Assembly (NCBI GenBank): GCA_900769645.1
Contig: CAAGHI010000005.1
Span: 100,492-164,491, forward strand
Direction of reading: 5' to 3'
Origin: Candidatus Gastranaerophilales bacterium
GTDB taxonomy: Bacteria > Cyanobacteriota > Vampirovibrionia > Gastranaerophilales > Gastranaerophilaceae
DNA: 64,000 bases
Within the stretch, counting starts at the first letter, position 1, and every line of letters begins with the position of its first letter. This document shows positions 9,058 to 18,133 of the stretch, piece after piece. Below the pieces are notes generated by a model. The model was not told the origin of the DNA and did not search any database. It saw nothing but the letters and a program-made list of their open reading frames with translations. The translations under genes were made by a program, and so were the position numbers.

Positions 9058-10182
9058 ATGATACCTATTTTAGATTCAAAACGTCAATATGCTACTATTG
9101 GCTCAGAAGTTGAAAAAGCAGTATGCGAAGTTTTACGTTCAGGTTCTTATATTCTTGGACCTAACACAAAAGCTTTCGAACAAGAAATGGCAGATTTTAT
9201 CGGCTGTAAATACACAGTTGGTTTGAACTCTGGTACTGATGCTTTGCACTTGGCTTTACGTGCATTAAACATCGGTGCTGGTGATGAAGTTATTACTGTT
9301 GCGTTTACATTCGTTGCAACAACAGAAGCTATAGGTATCGTTGGAGCAAAACCTGTTTTCGTTGATATTGATGAAAACACATTTGATCTAGACGCTTCAA
9401 AATTGGAAGCAGCAATTACACCTAGAACAAAAGCTATTATTCCTGTTCACTTGTATGGTCAACCTTGTGATATGGACGCTATTATGGCTGTTGCTAAAAA
9501 ACACAACTTGCACGTTATTGAAGATTGCTGTCAAGCTGTTGGTGCTTTGTACAAAGGCAAAATGGTTGGTACATTCGGTGATTTTGGTTGCTTGAGCTTC
9601 TACCCGACTAAAAACTTAGGCGGTATGGGCGATGGCGGTCTTATTATGACTAGCGACGAAAAACTTCGTGACAGAGTAATTGCTCTAAGAAACCACGGTG
9701 GTGCTGTTCGTTATCACCACGATGAAATCGGTGTAAACAGCCGTCTTGATGAAATTCAAGCAGCTGTTTTGAGAGTTAAACTACCTCATATTAAAGATTG
9801 GAACGAAGCTAGACGTAAACACGCTTATTATTACAATGAATTGTTCAAAGACTGTGCAGATATTCAAACTCCGGTTGAATTGGACGATACATATTGTGTT
9901 TACCACCAATATACAGTTAAGATCCCTAACCGTGATGAAGTTCACAAAATGTTGCAAGAACGTGGAATTGGTGCAATGCTTTATTATCCTATTCCTTTGC
10001 ACTTGCAAAAAGTTCACGAATATTTGGGCGTTGGCAAAGGTTCATTGCCTGTTTCTGAAAAAAATACAGAAATGGTTATTTCTCTTCCAATGTTCCCTGA
10101 AATTACAGAAGAAGAACAAAGAACAGTTGCTTCAACATTGATTGATTGTATTGAAAAATCAAAATCTAAAGCTGCTGTATAG
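9058..10182 (+). CDS. DegT/DnrJ/EryC1/StrS family PLP-dependent sugar aminotransferase
   Basis: The 374-residue protein has the family signatures GLNSGTDALHLAL, VAFTFVATTEAI, EDCCQAVGA and FYPTKNLGGMGDGG with the PLP lysine at about 185. It ends with LPMFPEITEEEQ. These enzymes transfer an amino group to nucleotide-linked keto sugars used in LPS O-antigen, lipid A variants or glycoprotein glycans. The start has AAAAGGAG eight bases upstream. It is a monocistronic unit ended by a strong terminator. The exact sugar cannot be assigned. Confidence 0.9.
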   Translation: MIPILDSKRQYATIGSEVEKAVCEVLRSGSYILGPNTKAFEQEMADFIGCKYTVGLNSGTDALHLALRALNIGAGDEVITVAFTFVATTEAIGIVGAKPVFVDIDENTFDLDASKLEAAITPRTKAIIPVHLYGQPCDMDAIMAVAKKHNLHVIEDCCQAVGALYKGKMVGTFGDFGCLSFYPTKNLGGMGDGGLIMTSDEKLRDRVIALRNHGGAVRYHHDEIGVNSRLDEIQAAVLRVKLPHIKDWNEARRKHAYYYNELFKDCADIQTPVELDDTYCVYHQYTVKIPNRDEVHKMLQERGIGAMLYYPIPLHLQKVHEYLGVGKGSLPVSEKNTEMVISLPMFPEITEEEQRTVASTLIDCIEKSKSKAAV

Positions 10183-10198
10183 TTTGGAATTATAAATA

Positions 10199-10239
10199 AC
10201 AAAAACGATACTTGTGATTTTCATAAGTATCGTTTTTGT
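10199..10239. terminator. Bidirectional intrinsic terminator
   Basis: A perfect 15-bp stem (ACAAAAACGATACTT with its complement) and an 11-base loop lie between two convergent genes. The A/T-rich arm ends provide U-runs in both directions. Confidence 0.85.
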
Positions 10240-10526
10240 TATGCTGTGAAAATTTTTGTTGCGGTTGCTGGGGCTTGGAAGAAAGGATTCATTCCAACTG
10301 ATCCTGCGCCGTCATTAAATTTGAAATCTAAGGTTTTGGCATCAAAATTTGCGCTCAATTTGTGCCCTGTCAACGATAAAAAAGAGTTTTGATTTTGTGG
10401 GGTGTTTACCCTTGCAGGGTTTGAGTCGTAGTTTTGTAATGTAATTTTTTCAATTGCGGAAGTTGTTGGAGGTTGTACTCCGGAAATTGCATCTATTCCA
10501 TTCATTCCGCCTTGATTGTAAGCCAT
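10239..10526 (-). CDS. Small unknown protein
   Basis: This is a 95-residue protein with a Gly/Asn-rich start (MAYNQGGMNGIDAISG) and an Ala-rich end (FFQAPATATKIFTA). AAGGA lies eight bases before the ATG. No domain is recognised and no signal peptide or membrane segment is seen. It lies 16 bases downstream of another small gene of similar composition, so both are probably co-transcribed. The stop overlaps the bidirectional terminator, which supports it as the last gene of a transcript. Confidence 0.6.
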   Translation of the reverse strand: MAYNQGGMNGIDAISGVQPPTTSAIEKITLQNYDSNPARVNTPQNQNSFLSLTGHKLSANFDAKTLDFKFNDGAGSVGMNPFFQAPATATKIFTA

Positions 10527-10542
10527 TTTGTTGTCCTTATGT

Positions 10543-10788
10543 TTATGCGAATAAATCTAGTGTTCGCGGCGTTTCTTGCCCGTATTCATCGTATTGAGCC
10601 GGTGGCATTCCATTTACTTGCCCTTCTCCTGCAAAGCAGAAAAAGCCAATTCCGAGCCCTTGTCGGGCACCAACCCATGCTTTTTGAGCTTCTGGATCTA
10701 TACCGGTTGCAATATGTTTATTTGTTTTGTTGTACGAGCTAATTGCATCAGATGATGAATAACCTTTTATTGCTGAAAGTAGTCCCAT
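10543..10788 (-). CDS. Small unknown protein
   Basis: This is an 81-residue protein, MGLLSAIKGYSSSDAISSYN..., with a Gly-rich centre (ARQGLGIGFFCFAGEG) and PPAQYDEYG near the end. AGGAAAT precedes the ATG by five bases. It is the first gene of a two-gene unit with the 95-residue protein. TATATATA at about 10,813-10,822 could form its -10 region. The function is unknown. Confidence 0.55.
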   Translation of the reverse strand: MGLLSAIKGYSSSDAISSYNKTNKHIATGIDPEAQKAWVGARQGLGIGFFCFAGEGQVNGMPPAQYDEYGQETPRTLDLFA

Positions 10789-11007
10789 GATGATTTCCTA
10801 TTTTGTACTCTTATATATATAAAGTATATAAATATTTGATAATTGCTTTTTTAAGATGATATTTGTTTACAAATGTTAATATATCCCTCGGCAATATTTA
10901 TTTCCCAGAAATTCTGCAAATCAAACCAATTATTAAGTTTTGTAAAGTGTAAAATGTACACTATATAGGCGTTTTAGGGATTGAGAAAATTTTATTAAAC
11001 CATTGTA
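10789..11007. other. Intergenic region, no gene seen
   Basis: This is AT-rich spacer between the small-gene unit and the small RNA promoter. It contains TATATATA tracts near 10,813 and an AGTGTA-N5-TACACT inverted repeat at 10,946-10,962, which could be an operator. No convincing reading frame is present. Confidence 0.5.
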
Positions 11008-11036
11008 TTGACTTTTAAAATGTTATATGCAATAAT
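11008..11036 (+). promoter_or_regulatory. Sigma-70-type promoter of the small RNA
   Basis: The -35 TTGACT (11,008-11,013) and -10 AATAAT (11,031-11,036) are separated by 17 bases, which predicts a start near 11,043. No coding gene follows. Confidence 0.65.
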
Positions 11037-11042
11037 AATTGA

Positions 11043-11183
11043 GTAAGATTTAAGTGTAGTCGAAACACTAAATATAAATAGATTCATTAACCCCAAAAAC
11101 ATATAAACTCCTAAATAATAAACACTAAAAGAGACCATTAGGATGCAGAAAACGACCCACTCACTTGTGAGTGGTTTTTTTTT
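11043..11183 (+). ncRNA. Probable small non-coding RNA of about 140 nt
   Basis: A good promoter is followed by about 115 bases without a credible reading frame. An intrinsic terminator follows, with stem CCACTCAC/GTGAGTGG (11,157-11,174) and nine Ts. An internal hairpin AGTGT-N7-ACACT lies near 11,053-11,069. I could not match it to 6S, 4.5S, tmRNA or RNase P by eye, so the class is unknown. Minus-strand frames across this region are AT-rich and lack ribosome sites. Confidence 0.55.
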
Positions 11184-11341
11184 ATGTTCATGTTTGGTAC
11201 TGCGCAAAATCATCATTCTGAAAGCTTAGAATATTAATGCGAACGTATAGTGAGTATATAATATTCTTGCTATTCAGAATCTTATTTATATTCATGATGT
11301 TGGGATTGAAACCCAAACCTATAATTATAAATAATATAATA

Positions 11342-11369
11342 GACTCCGGATCGGAGTCCGGAGTGACAG
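11342..11369. repeat. Hairpin repeat (GACTCC...GGAGTC followed by GGAGTGAC)
   Basis: GACTCC-GGATC-GGAGTC forms a six-bp hairpin followed by CCGGAGTGACAG. This is the style of dispersed repeats ending in (A/G)TGAC that fill intergenic regions. It neighbours another such unit at 11,475. Confidence 0.5.
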
Positions 11370-11474
11370 TTACAAGATAGTTGTTTTTTCGAAAAATAGT
11401 AACTACTTTAGTCATCATTTTTAGTGGGAATAACCATTTTTACCCTGAAAAATCTAATTAAAGTATTTTAATAA

Positions 11475-11514
11475 GATTCTTTGGACTCAAATTAGAGTTG
11501 TCCTCAGAATGACG
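11475..11514 (-). repeat. CGTCATTCTGAGG-type dispersed repeat
   Basis: Read on the minus strand it starts CGTCATTCTGAGGACAA, contains the hairpin ACTC-AAATT-GAGT and ends AAAGAATC. The same start and end flank a different hairpin at 52,562 on the plus strand. Confidence 0.6.
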
Positions 11515-11532
11515 AGTTTTTTACCGTAACGA

Positions 11533-11600
11533 CCTTAGTGCCCTAGTGTCTTAGTAACCTAGTAACTTTTTGCAATAAAGACTTTGCATCTATGCCTCTA
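11533..11600 (-). repeat. Degenerate eight-base tandem repeat block
   Basis: Positions 11,533-11,564 are four octamers (CCTTAGTG, CCCTAGTG, TCTTAGTA, ACCTAGTA). Positions 11,582-11,600, read on the minus strand, give GAGGCATA and GATGCAAA. Similar octamers occur at 36,311-36,399 and 55,833-55,858. Confidence 0.55.
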
Positions 11601-11634
11601 ATTATACAAAGTTTTTAGCGCACTGTCTGGAATC

Positions 11635-12228
11635 CTAATTTCTTGTTATCACAACCAAATTCCTAGTATGGTTTTCTTCAAGTGGCAAGTCATATTGGAT
11701 TATGTCAATTACTTTTGCATTGTATTGCTTTAAAATATGTTTTGCTTCGTCTATTTCTTCTTGAGCCTTAACTGATTTATAGGCAATAAAATAGCCGTCT
11801 TTTTTTAAATGCGGAATTGCGTATTCTACTATTTTACCAAGGTTTGCTACGGCTCTTGAGGTTACAATGTCAAATTTTTTATCTATATTTTCAACTCTTT
11901 CACAAATCGGAGTCAAATTTTTGATATCCAGAATGGTTTTCATTGAGACAATTGCATTAATCTTTTTTCTAATACTGTCGACTGCTGTGACAGGAAGATT
12001 TGGATATGCAAGTGCTATTGGAACTGATGGAAAGCCTCCACCAGTGCCAAAATCCAACAATTCTTTTGCTTCAAAATTATATTTCCCAAAGAATTTTTCT
12101 ATAGCCAAACTGTCGAAAATATGTTTTTCCCACAAATATTTTTCATCGTTTTTAGAAATCAAGTTTACTTTTGCATTTTCTGCTAAAAACGCTTTTATGT
12201 AGTTTTCAAAAAATTCTTTATTTTTCAT
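11635..12228 (-). CDS. rsmG: 16S rRNA (guanine-527-N7)-methyltransferase RsmG
   Basis: This 197-residue SAM-dependent methyltransferase has the GidB/RsmG signatures WEKHIFDSLAI, LLDFGTGGGFPSVPIALAYP, VDSIRKKINAI and FDIVTSRAVANL. It methylates G527 of 16S rRNA. It overlaps the upstream TPR/ATPase gene by 11 bases, so it is translated from the same mRNA. The length matches the family. Confidence 0.93.
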   Translation of the reverse strand: MKNKEFFENYIKAFLAENAKVNLISKNDEKYLWEKHIFDSLAIEKFFGKYNFEAKELLDFGTGGGFPSVPIALAYPNLPVTAVDSIRKKINAIVSMKTILDIKNLTPICERVENIDKKFDIVTSRAVANLGKIVEYAIPHLKKDGYFIAYKSVKAQEEIDEAKHILKQYNAKVIDIIQYDLPLEENHTRNLVVITRN

Positions 12229-14545
12229 TATATACCTTTTTTATGTCATTAATTCGTTGGTCAATTTTTGCGATATTGTCTTTTGTAAAATTGCTTTGTG
12301 CCAAGAATTTTGCCTCGTCGTAATATTTTAGCGCAACAGCATAATCTTTTTGACCGTAGTAAAAATCTCCGAGCGCCAAGTCAGATGATGCTATGTAAAA
12401 CGGTTCATTGAGCTCTACTGCACAATTTTTTGCACGTTTTAAATATGCAAGTGATTTATTTTTGTCCAAAATAAGATCTGACAATTTCATTGCAGACATG
12501 TAAATTCCATTGTTGTTTTGCGTGATTTCATCAAGCCTTAGGCTTTCTTGCAAGTATCTGATTGCGAGTTCTGTTTTGCCATGCTCGTCAAAAATTGTTG
12601 CAAGGTTTGAAAGCGTTGATGACAAATACTTGTTAATTTTTGGATCTTGCGAGGTTTCGACGCATTTTTTGTAAAATTTTACGGCTGTTTCAATATCGCC
12701 TTCTTCGTCGCAATTTAGGGCGTATTTAAAATACAATTCGGCAAGTACTGATTTTTCTATTCCGGTTGTAGAGCTAGGTAGGGCGTATTTTATGCTGTTA
12801 CCTGTGATGCTTGCAAGCAATAGTTCTGATTTTAGTTTAAGATTTGGCGAGATTGTTTCTGATAAAATTTCTTCCAAAATCTTTTGTGATTTTTCTCGTT
12901 TGAACGTGATGTAGAAGATGTTTGCAATTTCAAATTTGCATTCGTTAATTTTTTCTGTGTCTCCGGTTGAAACGTAGAATTCTTCTGCAAGTTCGTAATA
13001 TTTTTGAGCATTAAACCAATCGGACAATTTGTAGAAGTTTTCTCCTAGTTTTGAATACAAAACCGGTAAGAAGGTGTAAAAATCGTCATCTTTGTTCATT
13101 GTCAAAGCTTTTTGCAAAATCATTATGACTTTTTTGTAGTCATATTTTTCTTCTTCTTTTTTAGCCAGATTTAAAAGCCCTACAAGCGACATATTTTTGA
13201 TTTCGTCTAGTGTTTGTTGGTTTTTTGCAGAAATATCGACAAATGTATTTATTGAATCTGCAATTTTATTCATAATTGCCATTTCGTTTTCTTCAGAATC
13301 GAAAACAAACGAAATTTTCTTTATTTGTTCGTCTTTTTCTTCTTTAGTTTGAGGAATTTCTTCTGCAATTTTTTGTTCAATAAATTGGACTTCCGGAACC
13401 GGTTTTTGTGGTAAGACCGGCTTTTTCGGAATAAATAGGCTGTGAAATTCGATTTCTGCTCTCATTGTTTGTCGAGAAATAAGCAAATCTCTTTCTAACG
13501 GTTTGAGCGGAAGTTGAGTTTTGTATAATTCGACACAACTTTTGTGAATTTTTACTGCGATGTTGTCAGCAATTGAGTTTTGCGAGATGTCTTTGTAGTA
13601 ATCTTGAAGGTAAATCAAAGAACCTTCACGTGTCAAAATCATGCTGTCTACAAAATATGCGATGCGTTCTGCGTTGTATAGGTTTAATGTTTTTAAAAGT
13701 CTGACGTTTACTGGGTGACGCATAATCGTCAAAAAACGTAGCAAATGTCCACTTACTGGATCAACGAGCGATAACGCTTCTCTTAGAATAAATTCATTAA
13801 AAGACAAAAAACTTTTTGTGTAACCAGATAAAAAGTCCATCAAGTTGAGCTTTCGGATTTGCATTACTTTTATCGCCAGTGTTGTGTAAAAATAGTAGCC
13901 ACGTGAATATTTGTATAACTCGTTTGAAAGTGGTCCAATTTGCTTGAAATCTTCAGATTTTAGGTATTTTTCAAAAATTCCTTTTTCGAGAGCTGAAATC
14001 GCAACACGCTCAGAATTTTCGCCAAAATCAGAGTAGTCAAATTTTCTGCCGATTAAAACAATTTTGACATTTGTCAATTTGGATATATGCAGAATAAAGT
14101 CAAGAATTTCTTGTTTGTTGTTTTTTAAAACTTGCTCAAAAGAGTTTATTACAACGACAACAGGTTTTAGTATGGAATCAAAATATGCATTAATTTTTTG
14201 CGTAAAATTTTCTGTTCTTGCTTTGGGAAATTGGATAACTCCTTGGGCAGTGAGTCTTTTAAAGTTGTCGAAAAATTCAAGCAAAATGTCATCTAAGATC
14301 GTTGTTTCAAAACAATTGTATCTTAGCGTAATAACGTCTTCGCTTAAAAAAGAAAGCGCTTGGTTTACAACCATAACTTTTCCGGTACCCATAAACCCGT
14401 TTACCAGTAATAATGGGGTATCTGAGTTAAAAAAGTTTACAATCTTTTCAATTTGGGTGAGGTTATTCTCGATAAGGAATTGGTTAATTCCGATATCTTG
14501 CTTTTGAATTATTTTTTTGTCGACAGCCTCTTTTATGAATTCCAT
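12218..14545 (-). CDS. ATPase-TPR protein (STAND/AAA-like), unknown role
   Basis: The 775-residue protein has an N-terminal P-loop region with LLLVNGFMGTGKVMVV near residues 45-60 and Walker B-like PVVVVINSFEQV near 125-137. The usual Ser/Thr after GK is replaced by Val, so nucleotide hydrolysis may be impaired. VKIVLIGRKFD follows, as in STAND ATPases. A charged linker with Pro residues (about 365-410) leads to a C-terminal array of TPR-like repeats (YTFLPVLYSKLGENFYKLSD, SAMKLSDLILDKNKSLAYLK). The architecture resembles signal-transducing ATPases. It shares 11 bases with rsmG. Its partners are unknown. Confidence 0.65.
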   Translation of the reverse strand: MEFIKEAVDKKIIQKQDIGINQFLIENNLTQIEKIVNFFNSDTPLLLVNGFMGTGKVMVVNQALSFLSEDVITLRYNCFETTILDDILLEFFDNFKRLTAQGVIQFPKARTENFTQKINAYFDSILKPVVVVINSFEQVLKNNKQEILDFILHISKLTNVKIVLIGRKFDYSDFGENSERVAISALEKGIFEKYLKSEDFKQIGPLSNELYKYSRGYYFYTTLAIKVMQIRKLNLMDFLSGYTKSFLSFNEFILREALSLVDPVSGHLLRFLTIMRHPVNVRLLKTLNLYNAERIAYFVDSMILTREGSLIYLQDYYKDISQNSIADNIAVKIHKSCVELYKTQLPLKPLERDLLISRQTMRAEIEFHSLFIPKKPVLPQKPVPEVQFIEQKIAEEIPQTKEEKDEQIKKISFVFDSEENEMAIMNKIADSINTFVDISAKNQQTLDEIKNMSLVGLLNLAKKEEEKYDYKKVIMILQKALTMNKDDDFYTFLPVLYSKLGENFYKLSDWFNAQKYYELAEEFYVSTGDTEKINECKFEIANIFYITFKREKSQKILEEILSETISPNLKLKSELLLASITGNSIKYALPSSTTGIEKSVLAELYFKYALNCDEEGDIETAVKFYKKCVETSQDPKINKYLSSTLSNLATIFDEHGKTELAIRYLQESLRLDEITQNNNGIYMSAMKLSDLILDKNKSLAYLKRAKNCAVELNEPFYIASSDLALGDFYYGQKDYAVALKYYDEAKFLAQSNFTKDNIAKIDQRINDIKKVYNEK

Positions 14546-14574
14546 AAAGCTATATTAATAGATTTCTTAAAATT

Positions 14575-14603
14575 TTGCAAATACAAAATTTTTATAGTAC
14601 AAT
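14575..14603 (+). promoter_or_regulatory. Promoter of the 34-codon gene and M23 unit
   Basis: The -35 TTGCAA (14,575-14,580), 17-base spacer and -10 TACAAT (14,598-14,603) lie in the divergent region, 30 bases before the small ORF start. Confidence 0.55.
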
Positions 14604-14632
14604 TTTGTTATAACAGATATGAGGGGAAACTT

Positions 14633-14737
14633 ATGGAATTTTTTAGAAAACATCAAAGAGCTATTATTGCAGTAATTGCAGTTACATTCATTGCCTGGAC
14701 TGTTGGCTTAATGTTGTTACCTCTTATGGTTAAATAG
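14633..14737 (+). CDS. 34-residue single-pass membrane protein
   Basis: MEFFRKHQRAIIAVIAVTFI continues to a total of 34 residues with one transmembrane helix. GAGGGG lies seven bases before the ATG and a good promoter precedes it. The sequence resembles the N-terminal membrane anchor of SurA/PpiD-type chaperones (short basic head then hydrophobic helix), but the chaperone and rotamase parts are absent. It lies 14 bases upstream of an M23 endopeptidase gene and is probably co-transcribed. It could regulate or anchor an envelope complex. The function is unknown. Confidence 0.6.
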   Translation: MEFFRKHQRAIIAVIAVTFIAWTVGLMLLPLMVK

Positions 14738-14751
14738 ATTAAATAGAAGAT

Positions 14752-15870
14752 ATGGGAAAATTTATAAAAAAACTTTTCATAGTTATAATGGCTTTGCTTA
14801 TAGGGAATGTGGGCTTGATGGCTGAGGCTAATCAACTAAAAACAATTCAGCATAAGCAAAGAGTTGCGCATGAAAAAATTAAACGTCTTAAAGCGTTGGA
14901 ACATCTTGAAAAAAATAAACTTTATAAGAACCAACAAAAGCTTGAACAGACATCGAATAATCTTCAACAGTCAAAGAATAAGTATTCGACTCTTGAAGGG
15001 CAACTTGCACAAATGGAGCGTGATTTAAACGCATCTGTTGCAGAGTTTAATCAGGCAAATGTTGATATGCGCAAGCGTATCAGGCAGGTTTACAAAAATC
15101 AAAGAACGGGCATGTTTCAGTTGATTTTGACAGCAAAAGATTTGAATACTTTGCTAGATGTTGTTTATTTTGAAAAAATTGTTTTGAAAAAGGATTATGC
15201 AAGGATTATGGCTGTTAGAGCAAAATCTCAACGAATTGCAGCTATGAAAAGAGATATTCAGGCTAAGAAAATAGCTTTGGCTCAGTCAATTCAGGCGATT
15301 AATTCTCAGCAAAAGGATATTAAGTCAGCTATTGCAATGAATCAGAGCATGATTAGCAAGTATAAGACTGATAGAAAGACTTACGAGCGTGCAGAAAGAG
15401 AACTTGCAAGACAATCTGCAAGTATTCAGAGCATGATCGCAAGAAATAGAGGCGGTTCGACTGTAAAAATTACGTCAACCGGCTTTATGCGCCCTATTGG
15501 AGGAAGAATTACGTCACCTTTTGGTTGGAGAACTCACCCGATATTTAACAGTAGAACTTTCCATTCGGGAGTTGATATTGCTGGTCCAAATCATGGAAGT
15601 ATCCATGCTTCAAACTCAGGTAAAGTTATTTATTCTGGCTGGTATGGCGGATATGGAAAGGTTGTAATTCTAGACCACGGTGTTGTGAACGGGAAACCGA
15701 CAACAACTCTTTATGCACACATGTCATCAATAAAAGTCGGACAAGGACAATTTGTTCATAAGGGTGATGTGGTTGGATATGAAGGAACAACCGGTTACAG
15801 TACAGGGCCACATGTTCATTTTGAGGTAAGAATTAACGGAAAACCTAACAACCCGTTGAATTATATATAA
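14752..15870 (+). CDS. EnvC/NlpD-like murein hydrolase (M23 peptidase with coiled coil)
   Basis: The 372-residue protein has a signal peptide (FIKKLFIVIMALLIGNVGLMAEA), a long coiled coil (about residues 25-225) and a C-terminal LytM/M23 domain. The zinc motif is intact: FHSGVDIAG supplies His and Asp, and GPHVHFEVR supplies the second His-x-His. YAHMSSIKVGQGQFVHKGD is also typical. EnvC-type proteins cleave peptidoglycan cross-links or activate amidases at division. The intact ligands suggest it is catalytic itself. It lies upstream of an LptD-like gene. Confidence 0.88.
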   Translation: MGKFIKKLFIVIMALLIGNVGLMAEANQLKTIQHKQRVAHEKIKRLKALEHLEKNKLYKNQQKLEQTSNNLQQSKNKYSTLEGQLAQMERDLNASVAEFNQANVDMRKRIRQVYKNQRTGMFQLILTAKDLNTLLDVVYFEKIVLKKDYARIMAVRAKSQRIAAMKRDIQAKKIALAQSIQAINSQQKDIKSAIAMNQSMISKYKTDRKTYERAERELARQSASIQSMIARNRGGSTVKITSTGFMRPIGGRITSPFGWRTHPIFNSRTFHSGVDIAGPNHGSIHASNSGKVIYSGWYGGYGKVVILDHGVVNGKPTTTLYAHMSSIKVGQGQFVHKGDVVGYEGTTGYSTGPHVHFEVRINGKPNNPLNYI

Positions 15871-15883
15871 TAAAGGCAGGAAA

Positions 15884-18133
15884 TTGAAAAAGTATTTATT
15901 AATAACAGCTTTAATATTATCGACAATTATTCAACCAGCTATAGCGACTGGCTCAATTAGCAGTTCAGAAGAGTTGGAAGAATTGTTTAATGATGGCTTT
16001 TATGAGACTCCATTTGGAGCTCAGATGCCTAATGTTACTGTGGTTGAGGGTAGTACTATAACCCCTGTTCGTGGTATGCCGCTTTTTAAAAAGACTCGTA
16101 TAAAGGTTACTAATAAATTAAGAGAGCGTAGCTATAAAAAAACTTTACAGTTAATCGAAAAAGAAAAACAAGAACAGGCTAAAGAAGAAGCAGAAGAAAA
16201 TGCAAAACTAAACAAAGAATTGAATATCAATTTTTCCGATCCGACAAAAGCTTCAGAAGAAGTGTCTCAAACTGATGCAAAGTCAGCTAAAAAAGCAGAC
16301 AAAAAGAAGCTTTCAAAAGAACAAAAATCAGATGAAACTCTAGAGCTTGAAGGTGGTGTAAAGCAACAGGTTACACCAAATGACGTTACTCTCGATGCGG
16401 ATAATATTGATTATGATGATAAGACGTTTGATATTACTGCAACTGGGCACCCTGTTTTGGTTTTCCCGCCTCAAAATGTTACAATTAAAGCCGATAAAAT
16501 GATTTATAACAAGGCTTCAAATGTTTTAAAAGCTTATGGAACTGTAGAAGTCATTCGTGACGGTAAAAGCGTTTTTGGCGATTTTTTACAGATTAATATG
16601 AATGAAGAAGATGCTTTTTTGGATAATATGCGAACAAAAGAGTCTTTTGTTGAGATGACGTCTAAAAAGGCTGAAATGACTGATGACAAGATTACTTTGT
16701 ATAATGGTAGAGTTGAGTCAAAAGATTCATATATTTTAGATTTTCATACAAGAATGATTGGTGGAAACTATTTCAATAACTTGATGATTGATGAAGATGA
16801 TAAATCTGAGATTTTTGATGGAACTGGCGATACAGCGATTAATATCAAAGCGAAAGAAGTTATAATAAATGCAAAAAAATATAATGATGTTTTAACTCTT
16901 AAAAAGCCTCAGTTTTATGCCGGAGATGCTCACTTATTCAATTATCCGTTGTTGACAGTTCATACTAATAAAAAACACGAGTTTTTTGATGCAAACTATC
17001 CAGAACTTGGATCAAGAGGACGTTTGGGTATGTTTGCAGGTCCCGGATTTGTATTTGATACGCCTTTGCAAGACGGTTCTACATTAAAACTAATGCCAAT
17101 TATTAACAGCAAAAGCGGTATAGGTTTTGGCGGAATGGCAAAATATCGTAGTGCGACAAACTTTACAGATTTAGGTTATGGTTCTGCTGCAGATGTTTTC
17201 ATCTTGAGAGGTAAACAATTCTTAGATGATAAGTTATATTTGCAATATGGTGCAAATTCGTACTTAAATGAATGGTGGTTTGGACCTAGAATGCCGAAGT
17301 ATTCTGCAGAATTGATTTACCATGATAGAGGCGTAATCCCGTCTACAATTGGTAAAGGTTTGGATTTGACTTTTAAACAACGTGCAAGTTTTGGTTACAT
17401 GCAAAATAATGACTATAACAGGCATGGTGAACATTTCGCCGTAGATAATATTGGTACAACCAGAACGAGATATATGGCAGAACTTGGGCAAACTTTGTTT
17501 AACTATAGTGATCCAGAAAGAAGAATGGCATTAGGAGTATCTTTGGTAATGCAGGGGAGTGCTGCGTTGTATGGTACTGGCGATACTCAATTTGTTGGTA
17601 GGGTTGGACCTTTCGTGCATTCTCAGGTTAAGAATTGGATGCAAGATGTTGGGTTCTTGATGGCGGCTTATCAAGATAATTCTCCATTACAAATGTATGA
17701 TGCTTACAGATACGGACATTCAATGTTTGTCATTCGAGAATCTTTAAGATTATGTAAGTATGTAACAATTGCTTGGTCAGGTGTTATTAGGACTGATGAA
17801 CGTAATAATCCGGCAAATAATGATATGTTCCAAGAAAATTCGTTTATCTTAGCGTTTGGGCCAGATGATTTTAAGCTAAGTATCGGCTATGACTGGGTAA
17901 GACAGCAGACATATTTCTCATTTGTTTTAGCGATGGATACTAAAGGTTCATCTTTGGATTATGAAAAAATGGTTATTAAAAATCCTGATAGATTAGCTAA
18001 AAGTAATCGTGAAGAACCTGAATTGAAGGTTTACGAGGTTGAAAATAATACATCAGACAACAAACCTGTCGCTAAAAAAATGATGTATGCAGAAGTTATT
18101 GATATTGAGGATCCAAATAGAGAGCAGTTATAA
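15884..18133 (+). CDS. LptD/OstA-like outer-membrane protein
   Basis: The 749-residue protein starts at TTG with GGCAGGAA eight bases upstream. A signal peptide (MKKYLLITALILSTIIQPAIA) is followed by a charged, coiled linker (about 85-165) and an OstA/LptA-like jellyroll (LDADNIDYDDKTFDITATG, AYGTVEVIRDGKSVFGDF). A beta-rich region to the C-terminus ends many strands with aromatic residues. The layout matches LptD, the outer-membrane LPS translocon, but no lptE is seen and the barrel is divergent. It shares one base with the following aldolase-like gene. Confidence 0.7.
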   Translation: MKKYLLITALILSTIIQPAIATGSISSSEELEELFNDGFYETPFGAQMPNVTVVEGSTITPVRGMPLFKKTRIKVTNKLRERSYKKTLQLIEKEKQEQAKEEAEENAKLNKELNINFSDPTKASEEVSQTDAKSAKKADKKKLSKEQKSDETLELEGGVKQQVTPNDVTLDADNIDYDDKTFDITATGHPVLVFPPQNVTIKADKMIYNKASNVLKAYGTVEVIRDGKSVFGDFLQINMNEEDAFLDNMRTKESFVEMTSKKAEMTDDKITLYNGRVESKDSYILDFHTRMIGGNYFNNLMIDEDDKSEIFDGTGDTAINIKAKEVIINAKKYNDVLTLKKPQFYAGDAHLFNYPLLTVHTNKKHEFFDANYPELGSRGRLGMFAGPGFVFDTPLQDGSTLKLMPIINSKSGIGFGGMAKYRSATNFTDLGYGSAADVFILRGKQFLDDKLYLQYGANSYLNEWWFGPRMPKYSAELIYHDRGVIPSTIGKGLDLTFKQRASFGYMQNNDYNRHGEHFAVDNIGTTRTRYMAELGQTLFNYSDPERRMALGVSLVMQGSAALYGTGDTQFVGRVGPFVHSQVKNWMQDVGFLMAAYQDNSPLQMYDAYRYGHSMFVIRESLRLCKYVTIAWSGVIRTDERNNPANNDMFQENSFILAFGPDDFKLSIGYDWVRQQTYFSFVLAMDTKGSSLDYEKMVIKNPDRLAKSNREEPELKVYEVENNTSDNKPVAKKMMYAEVIDIEDPNREQL

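Noticed and set aside
10995..11418. Two small minus-strand frames (73 and 76 codons) in the intergenic region
   Set aside because: They run through the small RNA and repeat units, lack ribosome sites and have AT-driven composition.
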